Part shown: piece after piece, positions 38,820-50,100 of the stretch
Position numbering within the stretch: position 1 is the first letter of the stretch
Layout: each line of letters starts with the position of its first letter
Assembly: GCF_016802725.1 (NCBI RefSeq)
Contig: NC_052669.1
Coordinates: forward strand, 9,447,770-9,511,769
Direction: 5' to 3'
From: Solenopsis invicta
Lineage: Eukaryota > Arthropoda > Insecta > Hymenoptera > Formicidae
DNA: 64,000 nucleotides
The notes under the pieces: generated by a model
The model's database searches: none
Seen by the model: only the letters and a program-made list of their open reading frames with translations
Told to the model about the DNA's origin: nothing
Translations under genes and position numbers: made by a program

Positions 38820-39502
38820 AAAGTAAAAGAGTAAAGATAGAACTCGTTATAATCTACGATAATTAAATAATTTAATTAGTGGATGTAATCCTAAACAAAG
38901 ATGTTAATATCCGAGTAATTAATTCAAGGAATAATATTCAAGGAATATACCTAGGTCGAAAAACCCGTTCCATCATGGTTAATGAAGAAGAGTAATGATA
39001 TATAATATGTCTAAAGTGAGTGTCGTTCGCGTCGTACAAACAATTTTCAATCGCGTTACAACGATACAAGTTCTGGAACATGAGAAAATGATCGCGAAGC
39101 AATTTGCATGGAACTTCCAAAAAATCGCTCTCCCTAGACGCTTGTTACCGGAATTAATTCTCCTGTCGATTTGCGCCGGTTTCGTTATTTTTCCCATTGT
39201 GCAAAGCACTGCATTGCGCTTCGTTCCGTTTCTCCCGAGTTTCTCTGCAATTTTCTACGGAGCGGACGACGTGCATTCGGAACAAAAGGACTTTTTCCAG
39301 TGCATCGAGTTACGCGATCTCGTCGACGTACAAACGAAACGAGACTACCCTGGTGACGAAAGAGTTATTAAAACGCAGTACCGAAGTGAATTAACGATAT
39401 TCCTTTTCGCGGCCTTCCTCCCTTTTTATTGCAACTTTAGCTGAAAGCCTGTGAAAAGGGAAGGCTGTTTCCGTTTAATAATAAAATGTGATCTACGTTA
39501 GC

Positions 39503-41042
39503 AATTCGCGCGAGTACATCAAGGAGTACTATCCGTTTTTCTCAACGTGCTCGCAAAATTGCTTTAAGCAAACTTTAGACGTAACGCCGCATTTTTAAGT
39601 CCATTTAGCGTCACGCCGCGCACAGATCTCAAACCCGCCACAATATTTCGACAATTTTCCAAATCGATGAGAATCGGGGATCCCGAAGATCCTCGCTTTC
39701 TTACGAGACGACGACATTCGCAGCTCGACGAACAAGAGCCGCTGGAAAAAGACTTTTTAACAGGTCAAGTTTCAGAATCTCAGTGACGCACAAATGGAAT
39801 TACTCGCCGAATACGAAGGAAAGTATAGAGAGCTCCTCTATCCCTCCCTCCAATTCCCACTTCCCGCTTCCCTACCATCCCTTTTCAATCCGCGGTACGC
39901 TCCTTCCTCACCGGCCATTCAAGATTCGCCCCCACCATCGAATGAAAGATGAGGAGCGAGGTGAGGAAGAAAGTGAGAAAGAGAGAAAGAGAGAGAGAGA
40001 AAGAGAGGAAGAAGAAAGAAGATGCCTCCGATACACGGGGAGTCGATCGTATCGTTTATTTCTCTACCCCGAGCAGATTATCTTTTTCGTTTTCCAGCGG
40101 GCCGCGCGCCTCGCAGAAGCCCTTATTGTGACAGCGTTATTGTCGTACGGTTCTGGAAAATTGCGCACTGTGAAAGCATTCTTAAGACAGGCAGCCTCCA
40201 CGGAATCCTCCCCATCGCTTCGTACGGATATCTGGGACATGCCGGCGTCCTTACGAAGCGCACCAAACAAGACCGGATCAGCATCGATCAATGTTGATTT
40301 TTTTTTCTTTCTTTCTTTTAATGCCCTTTCATGCGTTCGTCGTACATTACTACTAAATCTGAGAAATTGATCAATGTAAGGGGAGCTTACGTTCAGTTTT
40401 TCCAGCAGTCTCTTTAATTAATATAAAATTTGTGTTTCATATTTTACATTTTCCACATCATTTCTATCGTATCGTAATATATTCTACAGCTTTTTCATCT
40501 CTTGGCGATAAATGAACACACTTCGTCGAGCTACGAGTGTCGTCTTGTATTACTATCCTTCGTATTCGGCGAGTAATTCCATTTGTGCGTCACTGGGATT
40601 TTGAAACTTGATCTGTTAAAAAGTCTTTTTCCAGCGGCTCGTGTTCGTCGAGCTGCGAATGTCGTCGTCTCGTAAGAAAGCGAGGATCTTCGGGATCCCC
40701 GGTTCTTATCGATTTGTAAAATTCGATTTGGAAAGATCAAAATATTGTGGCAGATAGACGTTGCGTAACATTAGACGTAGACCCGGTTTTTCATTATCTA
40801 GTTAACTTATGATTAAACTTAACTTGAAGTTTTAGCCGATAAGTTTCACCTATGGCATCATCACGAATGAAGCTCTTTAGATAAAACATCAGGTAAAATT
40901 TAATCATCGGTTAATCAGATAATGAAAAACCGAGCCTTAAAATTGCGGCGTTACGTTTAAAGTTTGTTTTCCTTTTTTTTTAATGCAGTTTTGCGAGTAC
41001 GTTGAAAGAAACGAATATCTCCTTGATGTACTCGTGCGAATT
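39503..41042. repeat. 1.5-kb imperfect palindrome (foldback), one arm interrupted by a MITE
   Basis: The left arm (39503-39826) and right arm (40548-41042) are inverted copies. The outer ends are AATTCGCGCGAGTACATCAA and, in reverse complement, AATTCGCACGAGTACATCAA. Long near-identical stretches include CGAAGATCCTCGCTTTCTTA, CGAGACGACGACATTCGCAG and AAAAAGACTTTTTAACAG. The right arm is longer because a 149-bp element sits in it at 40784-40932. The central spacer of about 720 bases is not repeated and carries a 195-codon low-complexity frame that I do not believe. Confidence 0.85.
40784..40932. mobile_element. MITE copy 2, nested in the palindrome's right arm
   Basis: Terminal inverted repeats are CGGTTTTTCATTATCTAGTT and, in reverse complement, CGGTTTTTCATTATCTGATT, extending through AACTTATGATTAAA. 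The left arm of the palindrome lacks the element, so it inserted after the inverted duplication formed. A diverged copy is at 27357-27480. Confidence 0.8.
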
Positions 41043-42245
41043 CGTATCAGCATTTAAAACAGCTAGAAATACAATTTTGAGAGACTCTTCGAAAAGTTAC
41101 ATAACTTACGAAAAGAGCATATCGGCAAGCCAATTAAATGAAATCATACGATAGATATGCAAAATTGACGGTGCGCGGATGTTCGTCAATTGCTCACAAC
41201 AATAAGCGCGAAACAGACCCGTAAAGCGTCCGAATGAAATCGGCGTCAACCACGAATTTTCATCGTGACGCGCGTTATTCGATTCCCACGTTTCGGAAAC
41301 TCACGAAATTTTTGTCGGATCGCGAAACTCTCGAAAAGAGCGAAGGCGAGTACTCCGCATGCTCGAGGATATATCTATTTGACTGAAATAAATTAAACAA
41401 AAAAAATCATCAAAAATAACCTCATAGATTTACAAAATGTTTCTTTTTTAATAATCACATTAAAATATATCCAATTGCAGTGCATTGTTTTAATTTTACT
41501 TAGCATTTAAGTTAGATAACTCTTGATTTTTTCTTTTAATACGTGAAAAATCATGAATTTAAAATAATATTTAAAACGATATAGTTTCAGCTATGAAAAT
41601 GATAAGCTAATCATGATTATGAATAAAAAATGTAAAACAGTTACATTTTAAAATTCTGTTTCTGAAGACTTAACGTGATTACTTCTCGTATTTCTGTCCT
41701 TGTATTTCTTGGGATAAGTTGCAGTACAAGAAACACTGAATGCAAATCTTGCGAAATAAGTGTCGCTCGAGATTATGTAGCGCGAATAAGAATTTTAGAA
41801 TAAAGATGCAACAAAAATTACATGAGTTTGGGAAAACATATTAAATGGTGGGAATATCTTTGCACGATTCAATTTTCATTTCTCAACATTTATGCCAAAA
41901 ACGTAAGTAGAAAATTGTCACGCGAATGATTACGATAGATCGAGCACATGGAAATAATGCCAAATAGAAGTGCGACCGATACGTTGCCGTCGCACATAAT
42001 TGGAGTAAATAATTTGCATCAGTAATTAAAGTGCCGTACGCTTCATTTTGCAATCGATCCTTTGCAGTTTGTTGTACTAAAAATTCTTCGAGTTTGTCTG
42101 AAATACAATAGAGCAGGCGGGAAACATTTCGTAAATCTCCAAATGAATCGATTCGACGACGTTTCGTTGATCTTCGCTATATATGGACGCCGTCGTGAGG
42201 CGAATCGGATCGTCGGCAAGTACGTTTGATAATCGCGTCCTTTAC

Positions 42246-42452
42246 CTTCTCGTCCTCGTGCGGCGTGGGCGGCGTGGGCGGTGTGTACATTCGCGGCGCA
42301 TAGTCGCCGATCGAGGAAGCGCCGCCAGTGGAGGAGCCCTGGCTCCTCGATGGACTGAGGTCCGGGATAGCGGCGTGATAGTCCTGGTGGAGTCCGGTGG
42401 GCATCACCCCCGTGGGCACCACGGGACGATACTCCATCGCGCGCACCTCCAT
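42246..42452 (-). CDS. rn: Candidate N-terminal coding exon of the rotund-like gene (long form)
   Basis: The minus-strand frame opens at ATG 42452 (MEVRAMEYRPVVPTG), with TGA and TAG in frame upstream, so this ATG is the likely start. It runs 69 codons through a Ser/Gly/Pro region (DLSPSRSQGSSTGG) to YTPPTPPTPHEDEK and meets a donor GAGAAG|GTAAAG in phase 0. Beyond the donor the frame soon ends. The phase fits the zinc-finger exon at 25597, though further exons could lie between. Pro/Ser-rich N-termini are usual for this family. The link to the zinc-finger gene rests on strand, phase and proximity only; it could belong to another minus-strand gene. Confidence 0.5.
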
Positions 42453-43666
42453 GCCGATCGTGCTCGGTCCCTCGGCCGCGGTTCTCCCGCGGAACCGCTA
42501 TCACAGGTCTCCAATCCCGCGTCTTCGGCCTCCTCCTCGTCGTGATCGCGATCCTCCTCCTCCTCCACCTCCTCCTCGCTGTCGCTATCGTCGTCGTCGT
42601 CGTGATCGTGGTCGTTGTTGTCGTCGTCGCCGTGATCGTCCGGCGGCGCAGGACACGCGCGGAGGAACGCGCGGGGCTGACCTTGACGTGTCCCGCACTT
42701 CGAAAGTCTCAGCTGCTGCGACGACCTTGCACGACGTCGCGGCTCCGCGCGATCTCGTGGCACATAACGCCGATCTTTCGGCAGGAGCGACTGTATATCG
42801 CGATATCGCGATCTCACGTCTCGCGACGACGATCCTCTTCTCCCGGCGCAGCACCGGCGCGGGAACGGCTCATCGATCTCTAGTCCGATCCGCGACGACG
42901 GTCCCGCTCATCACCCTCGATCGCGCGCACACCTCGCGGGGTGGCACGCGCGCGACGTCTGCGTAAGGCGAACGTAGCCGCGGGAGATTAAAGGTACGCG
43001 ATTAAAAGGAGAGAAAAAAAAAAAAGAGAATTCACGATAAGAACGCAAACGCACACTCGCGAACAGTGTTCACTCTCTCTCTCTCTCTTTCTCTTGTCGT
43101 CGGTCGTGAGACGTCGTTGTCGTTGTTGCCGTAGTACTCGCGCAAAGAACGGTTTTACGCAGCGATTAAAAAAAAAAAAATTAAACAGATATCTCTCAGA
43201 GCCAAGACGAACGTTGTCCTCCGTTAATCTTCCGGATGTTACATATTATGCGAAAACTGTCGGGTGACGACGGATAGCGGATAAGCGGATAGCGGAGCGC
43301 CGGCGTCGGCGGCTGCGGCTACGACGGCTACGGCTTACGATACACTCCGTTCTCTACGCTCGGTTGTGCGTGCTTTCCGTAGCTACCTCAGGGTGATGCT
43401 CACCCCTTGGCTACTTTTTGCCGACTGAATGTTTTGCGCCGCCGTGGCGGCCCTCGGAACGGCCGGAGCGTGCAGTATCCCCACCAGGGTTTCTCTCTCA
43501 CCAAGCCGCCGGCTAAGCCGAGCGCGCTACGACGGCGCACCGTCTCGCTCGCTCTCGTGGCCGTCGCACGTACAGCACGATCCCCCACCAGTTGTGAGAG
43601 AGGCCGCCGCTTCTCTCCCTACGATGACGACGACGACGACGACGACGGACGGACGGACGGCGGCAA

Positions 43667-43697
<31 letters not shown>

Positions 43698-44100
43698 TAC
43701 GACGACGGTGTGATGGTGGTGGAGCGACCGAGAGGCAAACGTAGAAGAGCTAGGCGCATACGTGAGAGGCACGGAGGGATAATTAAGCGGGTACATCGCG
43801 TTCTTCGTACCATCGTCTCTCTGGTTCACGCGCATTTTCTCTCTCTCTCTCTCCCTCTCTCGTTTTATCTCCCGCCGCTCTTTCGAACCACCGTGAGATC
43901 ACTCCATCTTCGTCGTTCGCTCGTGTCTCCATCCTCCTTGCTCCTCCTCTCCTTTCTCTCTCTCTCTCTCTCGCTCTCTCACCGCTTCTGGACCGAGCGT
44001 CTATTTTACGGGTGCGAAGTTACTCCGTTACTCTAGCCCCGGAGAGAGTCCGATGAGGATCGTCGTTGGTAATCGTTTTTTTCGCATTACGAGAAAAAAA
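42453..44100. promoter_or_regulatory. CpG-rich 5' flank of the minus-strand gene
   Basis: A GC- and CpG-dense block with GAG/GAC-type triplet runs (42545-42640, 43621-43706), a GCGGATA repeat near 43270-43300 and CT tracts. It is the likely 5' UTR and promoter zone for transcription to the left. Acidic frames in the triplet runs (D/E-rich, 42404-42817 minus) do not join in frame with the MEVRAM exon and are probably triplet-repeat artefacts. No TATA box or start site can be assigned. Confidence 0.4.
43621..43706. repeat. (GAC)n-type triplet repeat, interrupted
   Basis: GACGACGAC runs broken by GGACGGACGG and GGCGACTAC. In one frame it reads as Asp, in another as Thr or Val; none is supported as coding. 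Confidence 0.9.
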
Positions 44101-47100
44101 AATGAGTCGTCGTAACTGACGACGTCTCATCGTTAAACTGGAGCGTCGGTTGGTCGGTTGGTCGGTCGGTCGGTCTCTCGGCCAATCGATCGGGCCGATC
44201 GAGATCGCGCGTAATTATCGTGCGATCGGTAGGGAGTTCGCGAACCGTCCACGGGCATCCATAAATCAGAATAATAGTACGCGATGGCTCGATGCTACCC
44301 GTCATTATCCGTTGTTTACCGTCTCCGCTGGGTATATCGCTTCCTCCGCTCGCGGAAACGACCGTTTTCTTTTCAAGAAACTCGTCCGACGGTATTACGC
44401 TTTTCACGGAAAGTATGATTCCGATGTTTTCCCGTACAAATCGACGCCCGTCGACAGATGCCCGGGGTTGGGAGAGCGGAGGGGAGAGAAGCAAGCTGGT
44501 TTGCTTGCAACCGGACAGCGTTGAACGCGAAAAAACTCACTTGACTTCGTCTAATAGTCGAAGAGCAGAGGGGAACGAGAAACGGGTAGCTCTAAAATTG
44601 CGTCGATACTTCCTTCTCTCGTCTCGCAAGTATCGCTCCACATTAATCGGAATGTACACCCGACGGTTAAAGCGACGCTAATCAAGTAAAGATATCTGAA
44701 CTCTTCTGCCCTATTTCACCCTGGAACACCCTCCTGCCTTCCCTGCCTCATCCGCGATTCGATCCTGCGCGCGATACGCGCTCATTTGAATTCAAACGGG
44801 CGATTTATGTACCGCCGAAAAAAAACATTGTCCAGAGATATATATAAATATGAAAAATTTCACGTTGCAGGTGCAAAGAGGCAACGCGCGAGAAAGACGG
44901 AGAAAACAATCTCCGCGTTTAATCACTTATTTGCCTTCTCGTCTGCAAGTAGTCGCGGCGCATAAATTTCGCCGGAGGAAGAAGAGGAAGGAGAAAAGAA
45001 CGGGCCGTCGCGCGACGGTCGTTGTGACGCGATGTTAATCGATTTGTCTGGAGAATAGACTACGTTTTTTGTCGGTTTTTCGGCCGGGCCGAGAACTCGC
45101 GTGGTGAAACCTGTTCCCCGCGTGATCGATCGCTTATGGAATGTGAACTTTACCTCGTCTAGCCGAACTCCCGCGTCTCGCGCGAGAGACACGTATATCC
45201 ACACGGGTATGCACATATCCGCGTTGTGATGCCGGTGATAATTATAATGATAATTAATTAATCGCACGCGTGCCATTATACGTGAGCACGCGTGCGTCTA
45301 TAATGAGATTTTATCTCGTTTGTTCCCATCCGCCCGAGAACTCACGAGACATTCTTTTTTCTTTCTTTTTTTTCCCCCCTTTTCGGAATACGCCACGAGG
45401 AAGAGAGCTGTCTCTGTGTCGTTCTTATGAAATTATTCTCTCGCTTTCACGTTTGTCTTATCTCCTCTTCTTCCTAATAGATTTACAAGATCTCAATATC
45501 TTTCACGTCTTATCACTTCTGGTACATTGATCAAGAAACGTTCGCCGTGGCGTTGAATATGACATTAAACCAGGCGCTACTTTTCTACGTTTTGCTAACT
45601 AAAATATGACTTGCGATTATAAAGAAAAGCTTCTTATTAGATAGCCACGTTTCATCGCAATAATTAATGTATAATTTTATAACAATTATATAATTGAAGG
45701 ACAAATTTAAGAAAATATAAAATAGGCAATGACTAATTAATTTGTATTAAGTTGCATATTTAACGTTAGGTTTACTCATCGGCAGATATATCGTTCACAA
45801 AATTATATCCTATTCGAAAATATTCGTAAAGCGTCGAATCTACAGCAAGTCTCCTAACGTAAACGTGACCTTGCGCATCAATGCCATACCTGACTCGTCG
45901 TTTATGTATTTAGCCTAAACTCTAAATTTAAACACATCAATGTTGTCGAAACGAAGAAACATTGACAACAGACTTAGCGATCGAAGAGTTACAATAGTAA
46001 AATTCTGTTCCCTATAATCTGTGTCGTAATTATTGCTGGTGGATCGATATCTCGACTAAAGAGAGATTAAAGTTTTCCTACATAAATTGGTAGCAAGTAA
46101 AAATTTGCGTAAACTTTCTTGCCCGAAACTTTCCCTCGACTTTTCCCACTTGTTATTCGAGAAACGACGCGTCCTTGGACCAGTCTTCGCGTCGCGTCGC
46201 GTCGACTGTATTCTTCAGCGCCGGCTCCGTAATTACTCGAGTTTTCTCACTCGATTTAAACAGTCGACTCTCGTACGCTCCCATCCCGGGGACGGTTCTC
46301 GTTCGCGCCCGTGGAAAACGCATAGTCATACGTGGCTGCCTTCTGTTGCCCGACGCTCCTTACCCTCGTCCCGATGCCTAAAAATCCGCCCGGGTGCAAG
46401 GTGACGCATCGTTTTCCTTACAGAGACTACGGCGCGTTTCCTCGCCGCATCTCTTTTCTTCCGCTCGTTTCGTAAACTCGGCTCGGGGATAATCTATTCG
46501 CGTTGTAACGGAACACGTGGACCGCCTCTGCACGACGAGAAAGGCGAAATTTGTCAAACGCGTCGTGTTACGTCTCCATAAACACGGACTCCTGACTCTC
46601 ACCTACCTCCTATGTTGGCGAAGAGACAGCTATTATTTCTTTTCTTAGTATCTTTTACCAGGTCACGACATATGCGTTCCCGATACACGAATCAGCAGGC
46701 CTCGACTCTTCCGCGTTCACGAGCAGCGAATAAGATCAGAGAGAGAGAGAGAGTGAATTGGATTAGAGTTGAAGATTTTACAGCTTTCTGAGAAATGATG
46801 CTGATCAGACGTAAGACTAGCTGCCTTCGACGAATGAGAACAAATTGGCGCGAGTTGTAAATGCGACTTTTCAATTTAAAAGTCGATTCGTCCTCCTTGA
46901 TACAAGTTTTTTATCTTGATTAAAAATCTTGATTTTAAAGATAAAAAAAAAATCGAGCCTTAAACGCCACTGAAAACAAGAAATGTTTGTGCCTTCTGAA
47001 ACGTCGCGATGACTCAATTAGTTTTTCCTTTCATCTCGAACTCTCATTTTTTCTCCTTCTAACTCTCCCCCCTCCCTTCCTGCCTGTTTCTCTCTCTCTC

Positions 47101-50100
47101 TCGGTGCTCACCCGATCTGTCTGCGGTTGACCGACTTTTTTGCGACACGTTCTAGCCACCCGTTGTTGATGTCACCTGCCCCTTTTTTTCGAGACCAAAC
47201 TCTACTTCTCAAGCCTCTTTTTCCACCCTCTGTCGCGTTAACTTCTACTTTTTTCCCGCGTGCCGACACTTACGAACAGTCGGATGTATTGACACGAATG
47301 GCTCTAAAAAAAGAACGTGGAGTGGAGCGGCGGATTCTAATAAGGGGAGACGAAAATGGGAATACGTCGGGAGCAGAGGGTGCGGGCATACATGAGCCAC
47401 CCTGTTGGACATTTAAGTGTCGGATCAATCACAACTCATTTTGGTTCTATTTTCTTTTACTTTTAGTCGCTGATTCGTTCTATACAAACAATACGAATAA
47501 TCGTAATCGCAAAATTACGTACATGAATAATAAATATATTAGGTAAAGTACAACAAGGATCTCGTGATTGCTTAGTCAAAGCGAGAGATCGAAACGCCTT
47601 TATAATAAAATGGATAACCCAGTTTGCATGCGCAATATTGTGAAATGTTCGCGGAATTGCCGTCGAATATTACCGTCTATTTAACCGATCGCAGCGCGCC
47701 GTGAAATCTCAATTTAAGCGAAGACTTTGCGCAACTTTTGCCAACAATAAAACGAGCCGTGATAGAAAACGACGGACTTTCCCGACCCGCAATGATAATT
47801 ATCTGGTTATTCGCGCGAATGGATGGCGTATCGCGGGACGCAAACGGAGGGACCAAACCCGGAGGGTGGAGCGAGAAAAATAGGTAAAAAAAAGGTAATT
47901 TTTCGGAAGCGGGCCCCTGGCGTGCGAGTCAAGCGGAAAGAAACGCTTCGGCTCACGGCTGCCATATGTCCGTGCTTCTGAAGCATTTTCGCGCTAGGAC
48001 ACCTCTCGGCTCTTTGAGAACGCCGTGCATCCTTCGATCAAAATGCACAACCGAGAGAGACTCATCATTCAGACTTATCGTTGCGTAATATCTTTGATTC
48101 TTTTCTGTATACACGTAGTAAACATTGTGCTATTGTGTGCCTAAAATCTAATCGCCTACGAATTTTCAGTATACAATTTCTTGCAAAAGCGTAGTCGCTC
48201 TTATAAATTTTTGACAAATTTATAATCACTTTTATTTTTTTAAGTATTAAATGGTAATGTTATGAAATTTCAAAATTCTAAGTACAGTAGTTGAAAAAAA
48301 ATTACTTGTCGAAAAACATTTTAAAAAATATTGTATTAAATAATCGTTTTCTAATTATCGTTAGGTTTAAATTATTAAGATTATTTACTCATTTTTATTA
48401 TTTGATTACGATTAATATTAATGGGTAATGCGGAAATAACTACAAAAATTTTCGTGATTGGAAAATCATCTAGAAAAGCGAGTAAAGCTCTCTCACGTAG
48501 CTACACGACAGTTAAAGACAGAAACAGAAGAATGTTTGTCCGCTGTTCCGACACTTTGAGCAACTTAAACTCCTAAATCACTTGTACCGAGGTATCGGGA
48601 TGTGATATCTTATCGCGGATGTGTCACAAAAAAGGAACTGAAAAAGGTGGGAAAAAGAGGACGAGACACGGGCGGTGCCGACAGGCGAGCAGATAGAAAT
48701 CGCTTTTAAGGTGTCCGCGCAAGTAGGCGCCTTGGCACGTTTCATTATGATTAGGAGCGACCAAGCGTGGCGCGAAACGGCACGGCGTAGACCATTCCGT
48801 CGCCTGGCCTCACTTCCAATATACCGAAAAGCAGCGGAGCGTGGATCGCGGCCGTTTTGCGTCTTCGGGAGAACCGTAACCGATCGGATCGGCGCTGGGA
48901 TTGTCCCCGTCGCCGATTCTAAACGTGTCGCGGAACCTCGAGTCCCACGTCCGCGCGATCGCTCGCAATAACGGCAATAATAATAATAATAATAATAATA
49001 GTAATAACAGTAACGATCTGCAGAATATAAACGAGAGAGGGGGGAGAAGGGAGAGGACGCGTCATCGGGTCTAGTTCAACTCCACGGTATTGTACTTGTT
49101 TTTTTCCTGCCGCCCGTTTTTTCTTTATTTTTTTGTTTTCGCCAAGTGCAGCGTTCGTGCGTGAGAAATTGCCAATACGATCGGACGTGATATATCGATG
49201 TAACGCTTAAGAGACTCGCCCCCTCCCTTTCGCTTTCCGTTCCTCCGTCTCTCGTTGCGACACATGTCGCGAGAAAATCATCGCCCCGCAGAGGATCAAT
49301 CCGAGTCTTGGATACGCTCGAAATTGCGTACGAATAACAACGAGATGTTGCGATATACGCCGTGGGATACGTCGATACGAGATTATCAAGTTGCCGCGGT
49401 CGATCGAGCTTAACGACGGCGATCGGTCATCGCGTCGCCCTTATTAAACGGGGGGAGGTTCGTACGACCAACGGCGCCGTTTTTTCCGTTCCGGACGTTC
49501 GTCGAACGGGGGTCAGCCCGCGCGTTCGGATCACGGGTCCGGCAAAAAAACTGGTCCAGAATGATTCCCGCACGCACGTTACGCGCCGCATCTGTGCCTC
49601 GGATCTGCATATGGTCCGGAGTCTTACTGGCGCGACATTCATCCCCGTCTCTCCCCTCCCCCCGCCGCGTTTTTTTCCCCCTTCCTTTTTCTCTCTTTCT
49701 CTCTCTCGTACGAGTCTCGGCGACATGCATCCCCGTCTCGTTTAAGTACAGTGGTGGACACACCGGTGGCTACGACCGCGCGCTCGCCTCGTCTCGTCTC
49801 GTCACGGGGGTTGCGAGAGAAAAGAGGCGCGCGAAGACCTCGAGGAGGGGGCCTCAGGCAGGCCGCCCTAATTTTAACCGTGCTTACAAATCGTTTGAAT
49901 GACAATGATCGACGTAGACCTTCGCGCGAAACTGCGAGACGATTTTCAACTCTTCTTACTCCTCTCTCGCGTCGATCTTCCACTCTTTTTTTCACCCTAC
50001 GCCGATCTTCCCTCCCGTTCTCTCCCGCGGGAATCGCTCGATCAAGCCGGCTCTCGGCCTGTCGGCGCGACGTAACCCGATATGCAAATATTTTTCCCAC

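Larger units (their letters stand above)
26071..42245 (-). other. Large intron / regulatory region of the rotund-like gene
   Basis: About 16 kb between the two proposed coding starts. Composition is CpG-rich with purine and pyrimidine runs. It contains inverted-repeat elements at 27357, 28122, 32299, 38103 and 39503 (listed separately). Several frames of 150-210 codons are open here on both strands but overlap each other and contain low-complexity runs. No exon with matched splice sites and a finger CxxC half was found by eye. Confidence 0.4.

Noticed and set aside
38995..39444. 149-codon plus frame between two foldback elements
   Set aside because: No motif and a nearby second frame in the same DNA. 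The hydrophobic patch is short and unconvincing.
39783..40370. 195-codon frame inside the palindrome
   Set aside because: Contains a GA-repeat R/E/K run and no transposase-like motif, so it does not support an autonomous element.
42404..42817. Acidic Asp/Glu-rich minus frame upstream of the MEVRAM exon
   Set aside because: The acidity comes from GAC/GAG triplet runs. It runs into a shadow frame of the MEVRAM exon, and no splice pair joins the two in frame.
43407..44036. 209-codon plus frame with poly-Asp
   Set aside because: Driven by the GAC triplet repeat and CT tracts; no other coding sign.
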